Below, in pieces: positions 25,417 through 34,423 of a stretch of 64,000 nucleotides of DNA (within the stretch, counting starts at the first letter, position 1; the number at the start of each line of letters is the position of its first letter). The notes beneath the pieces were generated by a model that had not been told where the DNA came from, did no database searches, and saw nothing but the letters and a program-made list of their open reading frames with translations. Origin of the DNA: Streptomyces cyaneochromogenes. GTDB lineage: Bacteria; Actinomycetota; Actinomycetes; Streptomycetales; Streptomycetaceae. The DNA lies in assembly GCF_003963535.1 (NCBI RefSeq), contig NZ_CP034539.1, positions 4,836,001 to 4,900,000 on the forward strand, given 5' to 3'. The position numbers were made by a program, and so were the translations under genes.

Positions 25417-25489
25417 GCGGACGTAGCTCAGTTGGTAGAGCGCAACCTTGCCAAGGTTGAGGTCGCGAGTTCGAGCCTCGTCGTCCGCT
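25417..25489 (+). tRNA. tRNA-Gly (GCC)
   Basis: A 73-nt normal cloverleaf with acceptor GCGGACG/CGTCCGC, anticodon loop TTGCCAA giving GCC, and T-loop AGTTCGAGCC. Confidence 0.95.
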
Positions 25490-25498
25490 CGGGAATGA

Positions 25499-25528
25499 GA
25501 CCCCGGTCCTGATGGACCGGGGTCTTTT
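25499..25528 (+). terminator. Terminator of tRNA-Gly
   Basis: GACCCCGGTCC (25499-25509), a 4-base loop, GGACCGGGGTC (25514-25524), then TTTT. Confidence 0.85.
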
Positions 25529-25643
25529 CGTGTCCCCCGTCATGCCTTCCCGCCTTGTCCTCCCGCCGGCCTCTGACATTTGTCATGCCGAGTGGTGACA
25601 GCGCGCACTGCTTCCGGCTTCGGATCGCCGGGACGCTGGTGTC

Positions 25644-26603
25644 ATGAACACCAACGAACACGAACACGTGATTGAGGTCACCGACCTGCGACGTGTGTAC
25701 GGGGGCGGGTTCGAGGCGGTGCGCGGAATCTCCTTCTCCGTGGACCGCGGCGAGGTCTTCGCACTGCTCGGCACCAACGGCGCGGGCAAGACGTCGACCG
25801 TGGAGCTGCTGGAAGGGCTCGCCCGGCCGGCCGGGGGAAACGTCCGGGTGCTCGGGCACGATCCGTACGCCGAGCGGGACGTCGTACGGCCCCGGACCGG
25901 GGTCATGCTGCAGGAGGGCGGGTTTCCGTCCGAGCTGACCGTCGCCGAGACCGCGCGGATGTGGGCGGGCTGCGTGAGCGGGGCCATGCCCCAGGCGGAG
26001 GCGCTTGAGCGGGTCGGGCTCGGGCGGCGGGCCGGGGTGCGGGTGAAGCAGCTGTCCGGCGGTGAGCGGCGGCGGCTGGACCTGGCGCTGGCGCTGCTCG
26101 GCAGGCCCGAGGTGCTGTTCCTGGACGAGCCGACGACCGGCCTGGACGCCGAAGGGCGCCGGGAAACCTGGGAGTTGGTGCGGGAGCTGCGGGACGCCGG
26201 TACGACCGTGCTGCTGACCACGCACTACCTGGAAGAGGCCGAGAACCTCGCCGACCGGCTCGCGATCCTGCACGAGGGGCGCATCGCGGCGGCCGGGACA
26301 CCCGCCCAGGTGACGGCGGCCCAGCCCTCGCGGATCTCCTTCGAGCTGCCCGAGGGCTACTTCGTGGGAGACCTGCCGCCCCTCGACGACATGGGCGTGT
26401 GCGAGCACGAGGTCGACGGACGCGCCGTACGGCTGCGGACCCGCGAGCTGCAGCGGACCGCGACGCGGCTGCTGGTGTGGGCGGACACCGCCCGGGTGGA
26501 GCTGCGGCGGCTTGACGTGCGGTCGGCGTCGCTGGAGGAGGCGTTCCTGGGGATCGCACGGGAGGCGGCGCAGGCCGCCGGGACGAAGGAGTACGCGGCA
26601 TGA
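25644..26603 (+). CDS. ABC transporter ATP-binding protein
   Basis: A 319-residue ATPase of an ABC-2 type exporter (drug/DRA family form). Walker A GTNGAGKT is at 43-50, signature KQLSGGERRRLDLALAL, Walker B VLFLDEPT, and the H-loop LLTTHY. The longer C-terminal domain is typical of drug-export ATPases. It is first in a four-gene operon with permease, histidine kinase and response regulator, all joined by overlaps or short gaps. Confidence 0.92.
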   Translation: MNTNEHEHVIEVTDLRRVYGGGFEAVRGISFSVDRGEVFALLGTNGAGKTSTVELLEGLARPAGGNVRVLGHDPYAERDVVRPRTGVMLQEGGFPSELTVAETARMWAGCVSGAMPQAEALERVGLGRRAGVRVKQLSGGERRRLDLALALLGRPEVLFLDEPTTGLDAEGRRETWELVRELRDAGTTVLLTTHYLEEAENLADRLAILHEGRIAAAGTPAQVTAAQPSRISFELPEGYFVGDLPPLDDMGVCEHEVDGRAVRLRTRELQRTATRLLVWADTARVELRRLDVRSASLEEAFLGIAREAAQAAGTKEYAA

Positions 26604-27379
26604 GTACGGCGGTGGTGACCACCCCGGTGGGGCGCATGACGGCATTGGCCCGGGCCGAGCTGACGTTGCTCGGGCGCAGCAAGGGCACGCTGTTCGCGGC
26701 GCTGTTCGTGCCGCTGGTGATGCCCGTCAGCGTGCGGGAGGCGGCGAAGGGGATGGACCTGGCGGAGGCCGGGCTCTCCCTCGGCACGGTCGTCCTGCCC
26801 GCCTCGATCGGCTTCTCACTGCTCTACGCGGTGTACACGACGCTGGTCAGCGTCTACACCGGCCGGCGCGAGGAGCTCGTCCTGAAGCGGCTGCGCACCG
26901 GCGAGCTGAAGGACACCGAGATCCTGACGGGGGCCGCGCTGCCGGCCGTGGCCACGGGTCTCGCGCAGTGCCTGGTGCTGGCGGTCGGCTGCACCGTCCT
27001 GCTGGACCTGGGCGCGCCCCGCGCTCCCCATCTCGCGGTGCTGGGCCTGCTGTTGGGCATCGTCCTGTGCGCCTCGCTCGCCGCCGTGACCGCGTCCTTC
27101 ACCCGCACCGTCGAGAGTGCGCAGGTCACGACACTGCCGGTGACGTTCATCTCCATGCTCTGCTCCGGGATGTTCTTCCCGTTGGAGGTGCTGCCGGACC
27201 GGGTGGCGTCGGTGTGCGAACTGCTGCCGCTGACCCCGGTGATCACCCTGATACGGGGTGGGTGGACCGGCGAGCTGTCGGCGTACGAGGTGATCGGTCC
27301 CGTCGTGACCGGGCTGGCCTGGGCGGTCCTGGGCGTGTTGGCTGTACGACGGTGGTTCCGTTGGGAGCCACGGCACTGA
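26600..27379 (+). CDS. ABC-2 type transporter permease
   Basis: 259 residues with about six hydrophobic segments, including IGFSLLYAVYTTLVSVYTG and a C-terminal VIGPVVTGLAWAVLGVLAV. The EELVLKRLRTGELKDTEILTGA cytoplasmic motif is typical of drug-export ABC-2 permeases. ATG 26600 overlaps the ATPase stop (ATGA). It partners the ATPase; the exported compound is unknown. Confidence 0.88.
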   Translation: MSTAVVTTPVGRMTALARAELTLLGRSKGTLFAALFVPLVMPVSVREAAKGMDLAEAGLSLGTVVLPASIGFSLLYAVYTTLVSVYTGRREELVLKRLRTGELKDTEILTGAALPAVATGLAQCLVLAVGCTVLLDLGAPRAPHLAVLGLLLGIVLCASLAAVTASFTRTVESAQVTTLPVTFISMLCSGMFFPLEVLPDRVASVCELLPLTPVITLIRGGWTGELSAYEVIGPVVTGLAWAVLGVLAVRRWFRWEPRH

Positions 27380-27396
27380 AGCAGGGGGGACGCCGC

Positions 27397-28629
27397 ATGC
27401 GCGGGCCGGGTAAGTGGTGGCGGGGGAAGAGCACGCCGGCGAAGGTGGAGACGTACACGCGGGGGTCGTTCCACTTCTTCGCGGTGATGGAGGTCTTCTC
27501 GGTCGGAGTGGCGGTCGGCAATGCTGCCGGGCCCGCGCCGGCTCTCTGGCTGATGCTCCTGGTGAGCGCACACGCGGCGATCTGCGCCCTGACCGTGTCG
27601 CGGTCGGTGGACTGGGTGTGCGGGCGGCGGGAGCAGCCCGTACGGCTGATGTGGACGCTCGGCGCCGGCACCGCGGCGGTCGCCGTCACGGCGCTCGCCT
27701 ACGCCACACACGGTCCGGGCGGTGACGACGCCGACTCCGCGGCGGGCAGCCTCATCGGTGTCGTACTCGTCTTCGGGGCGGGCATCACGGCACTCGGTCT
27801 GGAGAGCCGGAGGCAGGTGTACGCCGTGTTGGCGGCCTTCGCGAGCGGTGCGGGGATCGTCGCGCTCCTGACGGGCATGCCCGTTCTCGGCGCGCTGGTC
27901 ATCGCGCTGCTCGTGCTGATCGGCTGTGGATTCCTGGCCTTCACGGCCGTCTTCTCCGTCTGGCTGCTCAAGTCCGTCTACGAACTCGACGAGGCCCGCG
28001 AGACCCGTGCCCGGCTCGCGGTCGCCGAGGAGCGGCTGCGGTTCGGGCGGGATCTGCACGACGTGATGGGGCGCAACCTGGCGGTCATCGCCCTGAAGAG
28101 CGAGCTCGCCGTGCAGCTGGCGCGGCGCGGGCGGCCCGAGGCCGTGGAGCAGATGATCGAGGTGCAGCGGATCGCGCAGGAGTCGCAGCGCGAGGTGCGG
28201 GACGTCGTACGGGGATACCGCGAGGCCGATCTGGCGGTCGAACTCGCCGGCGCCCAGGGAGTGTTGACGGCGGCCGGGATCGCGTGCGAGGTGACCGGGG
28301 AGGCGGCCGGGCTGCCTGTCGAGGTGCAGTCGGCGCTGGCGTGGGTGGTGCGGGAGGCGACCACCAATGTGCTGCGGCACGGGGATGCCGAGCGGTGTCT
28401 GGTGGGAGTGCGGGTGTCGGAGGGGCGTGTGATGTTGACGGTGGAGAACGACGGGGCCGCCGAAGCCTCCGACGGGGGTGGCGGCTCCGGGCTCGCCGGG
28501 CTGCGGGAGCGGCTGGCCGCGGTGGACGGGACGCTGGAGACCGGTCGGGGCGGGGAGGGGGTGTTCCGGCTGGTGGCTCAGGTGCCGCTGGCGGGGGCGG
28601 GGACGGGTGTGCGGGAGGTCACCGTATGA
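27397..28629 (+). CDS. Sensor histidine kinase (HisKA_3 / DesK-like)
   Basis: 410 residues. About five membrane segments in the first 200 residues form the sensor, with no large extracellular domain, as in DesK-like membrane sensors. The phospho-acceptor His221 lies in GRDLHDVMGRNLAVIALKSELA (HisKA_3), followed by an HATPase with VVREATTNVLRHG and the G-box GGGGSGLAGLRERL. ATG 27397 follows GGGGGG by 7 bases; the frame is open to 26512 only as a shadow of the permease. It presumably senses stress or the exported compound and controls the adjacent transporter. Confidence 0.9.
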   Translation: MRGPGKWWRGKSTPAKVETYTRGSFHFFAVMEVFSVGVAVGNAAGPAPALWLMLLVSAHAAICALTVSRSVDWVCGRREQPVRLMWTLGAGTAAVAVTALAYATHGPGGDDADSAAGSLIGVVLVFGAGITALGLESRRQVYAVLAAFASGAGIVALLTGMPVLGALVIALLVLIGCGFLAFTAVFSVWLLKSVYELDEARETRARLAVAEERLRFGRDLHDVMGRNLAVIALKSELAVQLARRGRPEAVEQMIEVQRIAQESQREVRDVVRGYREADLAVELAGAQGVLTAAGIACEVTGEAAGLPVEVQSALAWVVREATTNVLRHGDAERCLVGVRVSEGRVMLTVENDGAAEASDGGGGSGLAGLRERLAAVDGTLETGRGGEGVFRLVAQVPLAGAGTGVREVTV

Positions 28630-29276
28630 CCGCCCTCCAGAGCGGCGGTACGGCCGGCCGTGCGACCGGGCCCGTACGGCTGCTGCTCGCCGACGACGAG
28701 CATCTGATCCGGGGTGCGCTCGCCACACTGCTCTCGTTGGAGGACGACCTCGTGATCGTCGCCGAGGCGGCGAGCGGGCCGGAGGCGCTGGCGATGGCAC
28801 GGGCGCACGAGCCGGACGTGGCCGTCCTCGACCTCCAGATGCCGGGGGCCGACGGTGTGAAGGTCGCCACATCTCTGCGTGCCGAACTGCCCGGCTGCAA
28901 GGTGCTGATCGTGACCAGTCATGGGCGGCCCGGACATCTGAAGCGGGCCCTTGCTGCGGGTGTGCGGGGGTTCGTCCCGAAGACCGTCAGCGCTCAGCGG
29001 CTCGCGGAGATCATCCGTACCGTGTACGCGGGAAACCGTTACGTCGACCCGGAGTTGGCCGCCGACGCGATCGCATCCGGCGACTCGCCGCTGACCACGC
29101 GGGAGGCCGAGGTGCTGGAACTCGCCGCCGACGGAGCGCCCGTCGCGGAGATCGCGGAGCGGGCGGCGCTGTCCCAGGGGACGGTGCGGAACTATCTGTC
29201 GTCCGCCGTGTCGAAGCTCGGGGCGGAGAACCGGCACGCGGCGGTGCGGCTCGCGCGGGAGCGAGGTTGGGTATAG
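28626..29276 (+). CDS. NarL/FixJ-type response regulator
   Basis: 216 residues: a receiver domain (LLLADDEHLIR, phospho-acceptor Asp69 in VAVLDLQMPG, the SHG and VPKT segments) and a C-terminal LuxR-type helix-turn-helix (LTTREAEVLELAADG, SQGTVRNYLSSAVSKLG). ATG 28626 overlaps the kinase stop (ATGA), so the pair is translationally coupled. It likely activates this ABC exporter operon. A tRNA-Gly gene starts 22 bp after its stop. Confidence 0.93.
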   Translation: MTALQSGGTAGRATGPVRLLLADDEHLIRGALATLLSLEDDLVIVAEAASGPEALAMARAHEPDVAVLDLQMPGADGVKVATSLRAELPGCKVLIVTSHGRPGHLKRALAAGVRGFVPKTVSAQRLAEIIRTVYAGNRYVDPELAADAIASGDSPLTTREAEVLELAADGAPVAEIAERAALSQGTVRNYLSSAVSKLGAENRHAAVRLARERGWV

Positions 29277-29298
29277 TGGTTCTCGCGCCACGGCGCAT

Positions 29299-29371
29299 GC
29301 GAACGTAGCTCAGTTGGTAGAGCGCAACCTTGCCAAGGTTGAGGTCGCGAGTTCGAACCTCGTCGTTCGCT
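29299..29371 (+). tRNA. tRNA-Gly (GCC), second copy
   Basis: Like 25417-25489 but with a compensated acceptor change (GCGAACG/CGTTCGC against GCGGACG/CGTCCGC) and GAACC for GAGCC in the T-arm. The anticodon is GCC. Confidence 0.95.
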
Positions 29372-29378
29372 CTTGATG

Positions 29379-29408
29379 AAGGCCCCGGTCCACTGGACCG
29401 GGGCCTTT
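29379..29408 (+). terminator. Terminator of the second tRNA-Gly(GCC)
   Basis: AAGGCCCCGGTCC (29379-29391) pairs with GGACCGGGGCCTT (29395-29407), then T. It also lies 10 bp past the convergent purC stop. Confidence 0.85.
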
Positions 29409-29417
29409 CTCGTGGGA

Positions 29418-30317
29418 TCAGCCCCAGCTCATGCCCGTCAGACGCTCGTACGCCTCCACGTACTTCGCCCGGGTCGCCTCCACTACCTCCTGGGGCAGCG
29501 GCGGCGGGGGCTGCTCGCTCTTCCGGTCCCAGCCGGACGCGGGCGAGGTCAGCCAGTCACGGACGAACTGCTTGTCGTACGACGGCTGCGCGCGGCCCGG
29601 CTGCCAGGTGTCGGCCGGCCAGAAGCGGGAGGAGTCCGGGGTGAGGACCTCGTCGGCGAGGACCAGCGTCTGCCCGTCGAAGCCGAACTCGAACTTGGTG
29701 TCCGCGAGGATGATGCCGCGGTCGCGGGCGATGTCCCGGCCGCGGGAGTAGACGGCGAGGGTGGCCTGGCGCAGCCGGGCGGCGGTGTCGGCGCCGACCT
29801 GGCGGGCGACCTCCTCGTAGGAGACGTTCTCGTCGTGCTCGCCGACGGCCGCCTTGGTGGCCGGGGTGAAGATCGGGGCGGGGAGTTCACTGCCGTCGAC
29901 GAGGCCCTCGGGGAGCGCGAGGCCGCAGACGGTGCGGGACTCGTTGTACTCGAGCAGGCCGGAGCCGGTGAGGTAGCCGCGGGCCACGGCCTCCACCGGG
30001 ACCATCTGCAGCGACTTGCAGACGAGGGTGCGGCCCGCCCAGTCGGCGGGGGCGCCGGCGGGTACGTCGGTGCTCAGCACGTGGTTGGGGACCAGGTCGG
30101 CGAGCTGGTCGAACCACCACAGGGAGAGCTGGGTGAGGATGCGCCCCTTGTCGGGGATCTCGGTCGGCAGCACCCAGTCATAGGCGGACATGCGGTCACT
30201 GGCGACCATCACGAGGTCGCCCGCCTCGTTCTGGTACAGCTCGCGCACCTTGCCGGTGTGCAGGTGTACCAAACCCGGAACCTGGATCGGCTCGGGCTTT
30301 TCTACGAATCCGGACAC
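29418..30317 (-). CDS. purC: SAICAR synthetase
   Basis: A 299-residue phosphoribosylaminoimidazole-succinocarboxamide synthase; it joins CAIR and aspartate with ATP. Seen are LHTGKVRELYQ, VASDRMSAYDWVLPTEIPDKG, VPVEAVARGYLTGSG and LADTKFEFG, all family signatures. The GTG at 30317 has GGAGG 4 bases upstream. It stands alone, not in an operon with purD. Confidence 0.97.
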   Translation of the reverse strand: MSGFVEKPEPIQVPGLVHLHTGKVRELYQNEAGDLVMVASDRMSAYDWVLPTEIPDKGRILTQLSLWWFDQLADLVPNHVLSTDVPAGAPADWAGRTLVCKSLQMVPVEAVARGYLTGSGLLEYNESRTVCGLALPEGLVDGSELPAPIFTPATKAAVGEHDENVSYEEVARQVGADTAARLRQATLAVYSRGRDIARDRGIILADTKFEFGFDGQTLVLADEVLTPDSSRFWPADTWQPGRAQPSYDKQFVRDWLTSPASGWDRKSEQPPPPLPQEVVEATRAKYVEAYERLTGMSWG

Positions 30318-30399
30318 GGTTCCTCCCCGTGGTTCTGTCCAATGGGTCGATTGTCCCGTATGGGCCGCTGACCTTGGACTTGGGGTGTGCTGGGTGAGC

Positions 30400-31890
30400 T
30401 CAGTCACGTTTGCAGATGCGGTCCAGGAGGTTCGCGGTGGCGCGCTGGACGCGGGCGTCGACGTGGCCCGGGCGGTCCAGTGCCGGGGACCAGGCGAACG
30501 TGCCGGACGCGAAGACCAGGGCGCCGGAGGGGGCGCGGTACAGGGACGTCTCCTGGTGGCGGAGGGCGCCCTCGCGGTCGGCGTACGGGGAGTGGGCGAG
30601 CAGGATGCGCTCCTCGTGCTCGGGGAGCGGGGTGCGCGGGAAGTAGCGGTCGGCCTCGCCCGCGACCAGGCCCGCGATCTCGTCGCCCTCGTGGGCGCCG
30701 GTCGCCTCCCACAGCCAGTGGTCGGCGTTGCGGACGATCAGGGGGTGGGGCTCGGGGACCTGGCCCGCGTACTGGATGCCGATCACCTCCTGCTCGGGCC
30801 GGTCGACCTCCCGCCAGAGCACCGGGCGGCCGGGGCCCTGGCGCTTGCGGCACGTCATCAGGCGGTCGGGGACGCCGGACGGGGAGGGGCCCAACTCCAC
30901 CTGCCAGTACATGGAGTTGGCGGAGAGGAAGACCAGGGACGTGCCGTTCTCGCGGGCGAGCTCGACGGTGCGCCGCATGCTCGTCGACCAGTACTCGTCG
31001 TGGCCGGGGAAGACCAGGCCGCGGTAGCGGGTGGGGTCGACGTGGCCGCCGTGCAGGTCGCGGGCGTCGGCGTAGGCGAGGTCGTAGCCGTAGCGCTCGG
31101 CCCAGCGGATGAAGTCGTAGGCGTGGCCGACGTGCAGGGGCAGGCCCGCGCCCGCGTACGGGCGGTCGAAGGAGACGGTGGTGGCGGCCTCGGCCTCGCC
31201 GAGCAAGCGGCCGTCCTCGTCCCAGGCGTGGTAGAGGCTGGCGCCGGTGCGGCCGTCCTCGGGGTAGAGGTTGTAGGCCTGCCAGGTGACGTCGGGCAGA
31301 AGCAGGAGCAGGTCCGCGGGGTGCTTGTCGCGGACGGTGAAGGGGATGTGGGAGCGGTAGCCGTCGGCGGTGGTCAGGACGGCCACGTACGCGCCGATGC
31401 TCCAGTAGCTCGGGATCTGCAGACGCCAGGACAGCCACCAGTGGTGGCAGGAGACCGTGCGGTCGGCGGTGAGCGGCGGGGGCTGGACGATGCCGGAGAG
31501 GCGGGGGCTGGTGGTGATCTTGGCGGCGCCGTCACCGCCGTAGTGGCCGATGCGGTAGACGTCGACGGCGAACTCCTGCGGCGGGTCGACCGTGATGTGG
31601 AAGTCGACCGCCTCGCCGGGGGCGACCGCGCCGGTGGAGGTGAAGCCCTTGATCTGGCGGTGGACGTCGTCGGCGGAGCGCGGGCCGGCGCTGCGGGGCG
31701 CGGGGACCCTGGGGGTGTTCGACGTCGGGGGGTGGGCCTGGCCGTCGACGTACCAGGGGACCACCTGGCCGGTGTCGTCGAAGTACGTCACATTGCCGCG
31801 CAGCCAGGGAACGGGGCCCTGACCGAAGGGGTCCGTCACGGCGTGCGCGAGTGCTCCCGACTCCCAGCGGCGGATCTGCTCGGATCCCAT
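30400..31890 (-). CDS. N,N-dimethylformamidase large-subunit-like protein
   Basis: A 496-residue protein resembling the beta-subunit family of N,N-dimethylformamidase: a beta-sandwich N-terminal half (PGEAVDFHITVDPPQEFAVDVYRIGHYGG) and a flavodoxin/GATase-like part with the motifs SYWSIGAYVAVLTTADG, LPDVTWQAYNLYPEDG and GHDEYWSTSMRR. A small subunit is not seen nearby, so amidase activity is uncertain. ATG 31890 has GAGGGAGGGG upstream; the frame continues to 32100 through a His-rich repeat of no likely coding value. It begins 82 bp upstream of purC, on the same strand. Confidence 0.75.
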   Translation of the reverse strand: MGSEQIRRWESGALAHAVTDPFGQGPVPWLRGNVTYFDDTGQVVPWYVDGQAHPPTSNTPRVPAPRSAGPRSADDVHRQIKGFTSTGAVAPGEAVDFHITVDPPQEFAVDVYRIGHYGGDGAAKITTSPRLSGIVQPPPLTADRTVSCHHWWLSWRLQIPSYWSIGAYVAVLTTADGYRSHIPFTVRDKHPADLLLLLPDVTWQAYNLYPEDGRTGASLYHAWDEDGRLLGEAEAATTVSFDRPYAGAGLPLHVGHAYDFIRWAERYGYDLAYADARDLHGGHVDPTRYRGLVFPGHDEYWSTSMRRTVELARENGTSLVFLSANSMYWQVELGPSPSGVPDRLMTCRKRQGPGRPVLWREVDRPEQEVIGIQYAGQVPEPHPLIVRNADHWLWEATGAHEGDEIAGLVAGEADRYFPRTPLPEHEERILLAHSPYADREGALRHQETSLYRAPSGALVFASGTFAWSPALDRPGHVDARVQRATANLLDRICKRD

Positions 31891-32163
31891 GCCGTACCCC
31901 TCCCTCGTGCCCCCGTGGTGGTGCGCCTGGTCGTGCTTCTGGTGGTGCGTCTGGTGGTGCGTCGAGCGCTGTGCGCCGGTACGGGCGCTGACCGCGCTTG
32001 CGGTTTCTGTCGCGTGGCGCGGGCTTTTGTGTGCCTGTCGTATGTCGTAAGCCCTTGCCATATGCGCTATCGATCCCAGCACATCACATTGCGCACGCAT
32101 CCTGTCACTATTCGTTGCGAATTGGCCGAAAGTGGAACCGGGGCTTCCGACCCGATACGGGCT

Positions 32164-34050
32164 TCAGACCAGACGTACCGGCTTCTCCGGGCGTATCCCC
32201 GACTCCACCAGCCAGGCGCGCAGCGGTACCGGATCGCCGTCCTCGATGAGGCTGAGGACTCTCGGGGTCAGGTCGGCCGCCCGCTCGCCGTCGATGAGGA
32301 GGGTGGGGCCGTCCAGCCAGTCCAGGCCGGGGGTCGCACCCGCGGTGTCCATCGCGGCGCAGCACACCATCGCCGTCACGTGGTCGGTGAGCAACTCGCG
32401 GGCGGTGCGGGGTGGTTGGAGCGGGAAGAGGGGGAGCGCGCCGGTGTCCAGGAGGGTGGTGCCGGGGGCGGGCGACGCCTTCTGTTCGGCGGGGGTCGCG
32501 GCTTCCTCGCGGGCGAGTTCGGCGGTCAGGCCGGCGGCAAGGGCGGAGCTTCGTTCGGTCTCCTGGTCCTCGTCCTCGAGGGAGGCATCCTCGGCCATGG
32601 CCGCGTAGGGGGCCCTGGGGGGCTTGGGCGGCTTCGGCGCCTCGACGGGTTCCGGGGGTTGGCCGGGGGTCCCGTGGCGGGCGGTGAGGTCGGTGGCCGG
32701 GAGATCGGTGCCTGGGAGACCGGTGGCCGGGGGGCCGGTGACTGCGGACGCCGGTGGGGTCGCGAGGTGTTCCAGGACGCGGGCCAGGGTCGGGCCGTCC
32801 GCCTCCGGGGGCGCGCCTTCGGTGGTGCGGCGGACGCCGAGGGCATCGAGGACGCGGTGCAGGCGGGCGGCGTCGGTGCGCCACTTGCGGTCGACGACCT
32901 CCTCCGGATACGCCTGCCAGTCCACCGGGGACCAGTCCGGGCCGGGCTCGGCGGGGCCGCCGTGGAAGAGGCGGGCGGCGAGGAGCGAGGTCGCCTCGTC
33001 GACGGCGCCGGGCTCTTCGAGCAGGTCACAGGCGGGGCGCTCGCCCAGCCGGGAGGCGAAGCCCTCGGCCAGACGGTCCCGGCGGGACAGCTCGGTGAGC
33101 GCCGCGACGACGCCCGCGTCCAGCCGCGACGGCCAGCGGCCCATCCGCCAGGCGGGCAGCGCGACCCGGGTGAGCAGCCGGTCCCAGCCCGCGTACGCCA
33201 GCCCGACCTGCTCCTGGGCGACGATCCGCAGTCCGTAATCCACAGCCTGTGCACGCTCGGCGGCGGCCGCGGCCACGCCCCGCTCCATCTCGGTGGCGTG
33301 GTCCCGGCAACTGCGCAGCAGCACCCGCGCGACCCAGCCGATGCCCGCGCACACCGCCCGGGATCCCGGGCAGCGGCCGCTCGTCGAGGCGACGGCCACG
33401 GCCGCGTCCAGGCCCCGGACGAAGCGCCGGGCCTGGGCTATGTCCGGGTGCGCCGAGGGGCCCGTGCCGGCGACGACCGGGGCGAGGACCGCGCGCAGCT
33501 CGCCGACGCGCATCCACCACAGGAACGGGGAGCCGATGACGAGGACGGGGGCGACGGACGCACGGCGGGGCCCGCCACGCATGGCGCCGCCGCGCAGACC
33601 GCCCAGCCCGTCGTCGTCCTCGCTCGGCGGCGGGCCGTGCGACGGGTGGGTGCGGTCCTCCAGCCAGCTGTCGCAGTCCGGGGTGAGCGCTATCGCGGAC
33701 GGGGCGGGGACGTCGAGGCGGTCGGCGAGGTCGCGCACCATCCGGTACAGGTCCGGGGCCTGTCCCTCGGCTATCGGGACCGTCGGGGTGACGGCGGGGC
33801 GGGCGCGGGCCACGACCAGGGCGATGACGGCGGCGGCGAGCAGGACGAGGACGGCGACGGGAGTCACGACCCAGCGGGCGGCGTGCCAGCCCGGGCCGAC
33901 GAGGTGGCCGGTCGAGGCGCCGACGAGCAGCACCACGGCGAACGCCGCCGGCAGCAGGGCAACGGCGAGCGCGCGACTGCGGATGCGCAGCACGGCGAGC
34001 GCCCGGCCACGCGCGGCCTGCGCACCCACCTCGACACCCATACCGGTCAC
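32164..34050 (-). CDS. Membrane protein, degenerate M48-like peptidase
   Basis: 628 residues. There are two N-terminal membrane segments (about residues 28-48 and 60-82), then a domain laid out like the M48 (HtpX-like) family: LYRMVRDLADRLDVPAPSAIALTPD, VLVIGSPFLWWMRVGELRAVLAPVVAGTG. The last segment aligns with the family ELxAVLAHEIxH zinc motif, but both His and the Glu are replaced (APVVAG), so it should not be catalytic. A long Pro/Ala-rich C-terminal region follows. GTG 34050 has GTGAGG 7 bases upstream. Confidence 0.65.
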   Translation of the reverse strand: MTGMGVEVGAQAARGRALAVLRIRSRALAVALLPAAFAVVLLVGASTGHLVGPGWHAARWVVTPVAVLVLLAAAVIALVVARARPAVTPTVPIAEGQAPDLYRMVRDLADRLDVPAPSAIALTPDCDSWLEDRTHPSHGPPPSEDDDGLGGLRGGAMRGGPRRASVAPVLVIGSPFLWWMRVGELRAVLAPVVAGTGPSAHPDIAQARRFVRGLDAAVAVASTSGRCPGSRAVCAGIGWVARVLLRSCRDHATEMERGVAAAAAERAQAVDYGLRIVAQEQVGLAYAGWDRLLTRVALPAWRMGRWPSRLDAGVVAALTELSRRDRLAEGFASRLGERPACDLLEEPGAVDEATSLLAARLFHGGPAEPGPDWSPVDWQAYPEEVVDRKWRTDAARLHRVLDALGVRRTTEGAPPEADGPTLARVLEHLATPPASAVTGPPATGLPGTDLPATDLTARHGTPGQPPEPVEAPKPPKPPRAPYAAMAEDASLEDEDQETERSSALAAGLTAELAREEAATPAEQKASPAPGTTLLDTGALPLFPLQPPRTARELLTDHVTAMVCCAAMDTAGATPGLDWLDGPTLLIDGERAADLTPRVLSLIEDGDPVPLRAWLVESGIRPEKPVRLV

Positions 34051-34338
34051 GGCCGGACCTCACCCCCTCCGCGCTGCCCTGGCTGTCCGAACTGTCCTGG
34101 CTTTGCTCACTCCCCCACTGTGGCACCCACCACTGACATCGCAATGCCGGTGGGCCAAGTGCCGGAACGCTTGCGCCGCACCCTAGTTGGGGCGTCGACC
34201 CACGTCAGCCGGATGGGGCATCGGTCACTCGATGGAATGGCTTTGGGGAGAGGTGGATGACGGACAGCGAGGATCAGGCCCTTGATCCCCGGAGGAAACC
34301 CGGCGGGCAGGCCGCCGGGAATCCGGGCATGGAACAGA
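34051..34338. other. Upstream region of the M48-like gene, no gene seen
   Basis: No supported gene. A small plus-strand open frame from 34257 has an AGAGG in front but runs antisense into purD, and is rejected. Confidence 0.4.
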
Positions 34339-34364
34339 CCCCGAATCCTGAGACGGATTCGGGG
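34339..34364 (-). terminator. Terminator downstream of purD
   Basis: CCCCGAATCC (34339-34348) pairs with GGATTCGGGG (34355-34364); outside an A-C mismatch the stem continues with AACAG/CTGTT. Confidence 0.8.
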
Positions 34365-34423
34365 CCTGTTGGGTTTATCGGAGCCCGACGGGTTCGGTCG
34401 CTCGGGCGGTCGCGCGCCCTGCG

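Noticed and set aside
30190..34260. 1356-residue plus-strand frame opposite purC, the dimethylformamidase-like and M48-like genes
   Set aside because: It spans several real genes and the gaps between them on the other strand; a composition artefact.
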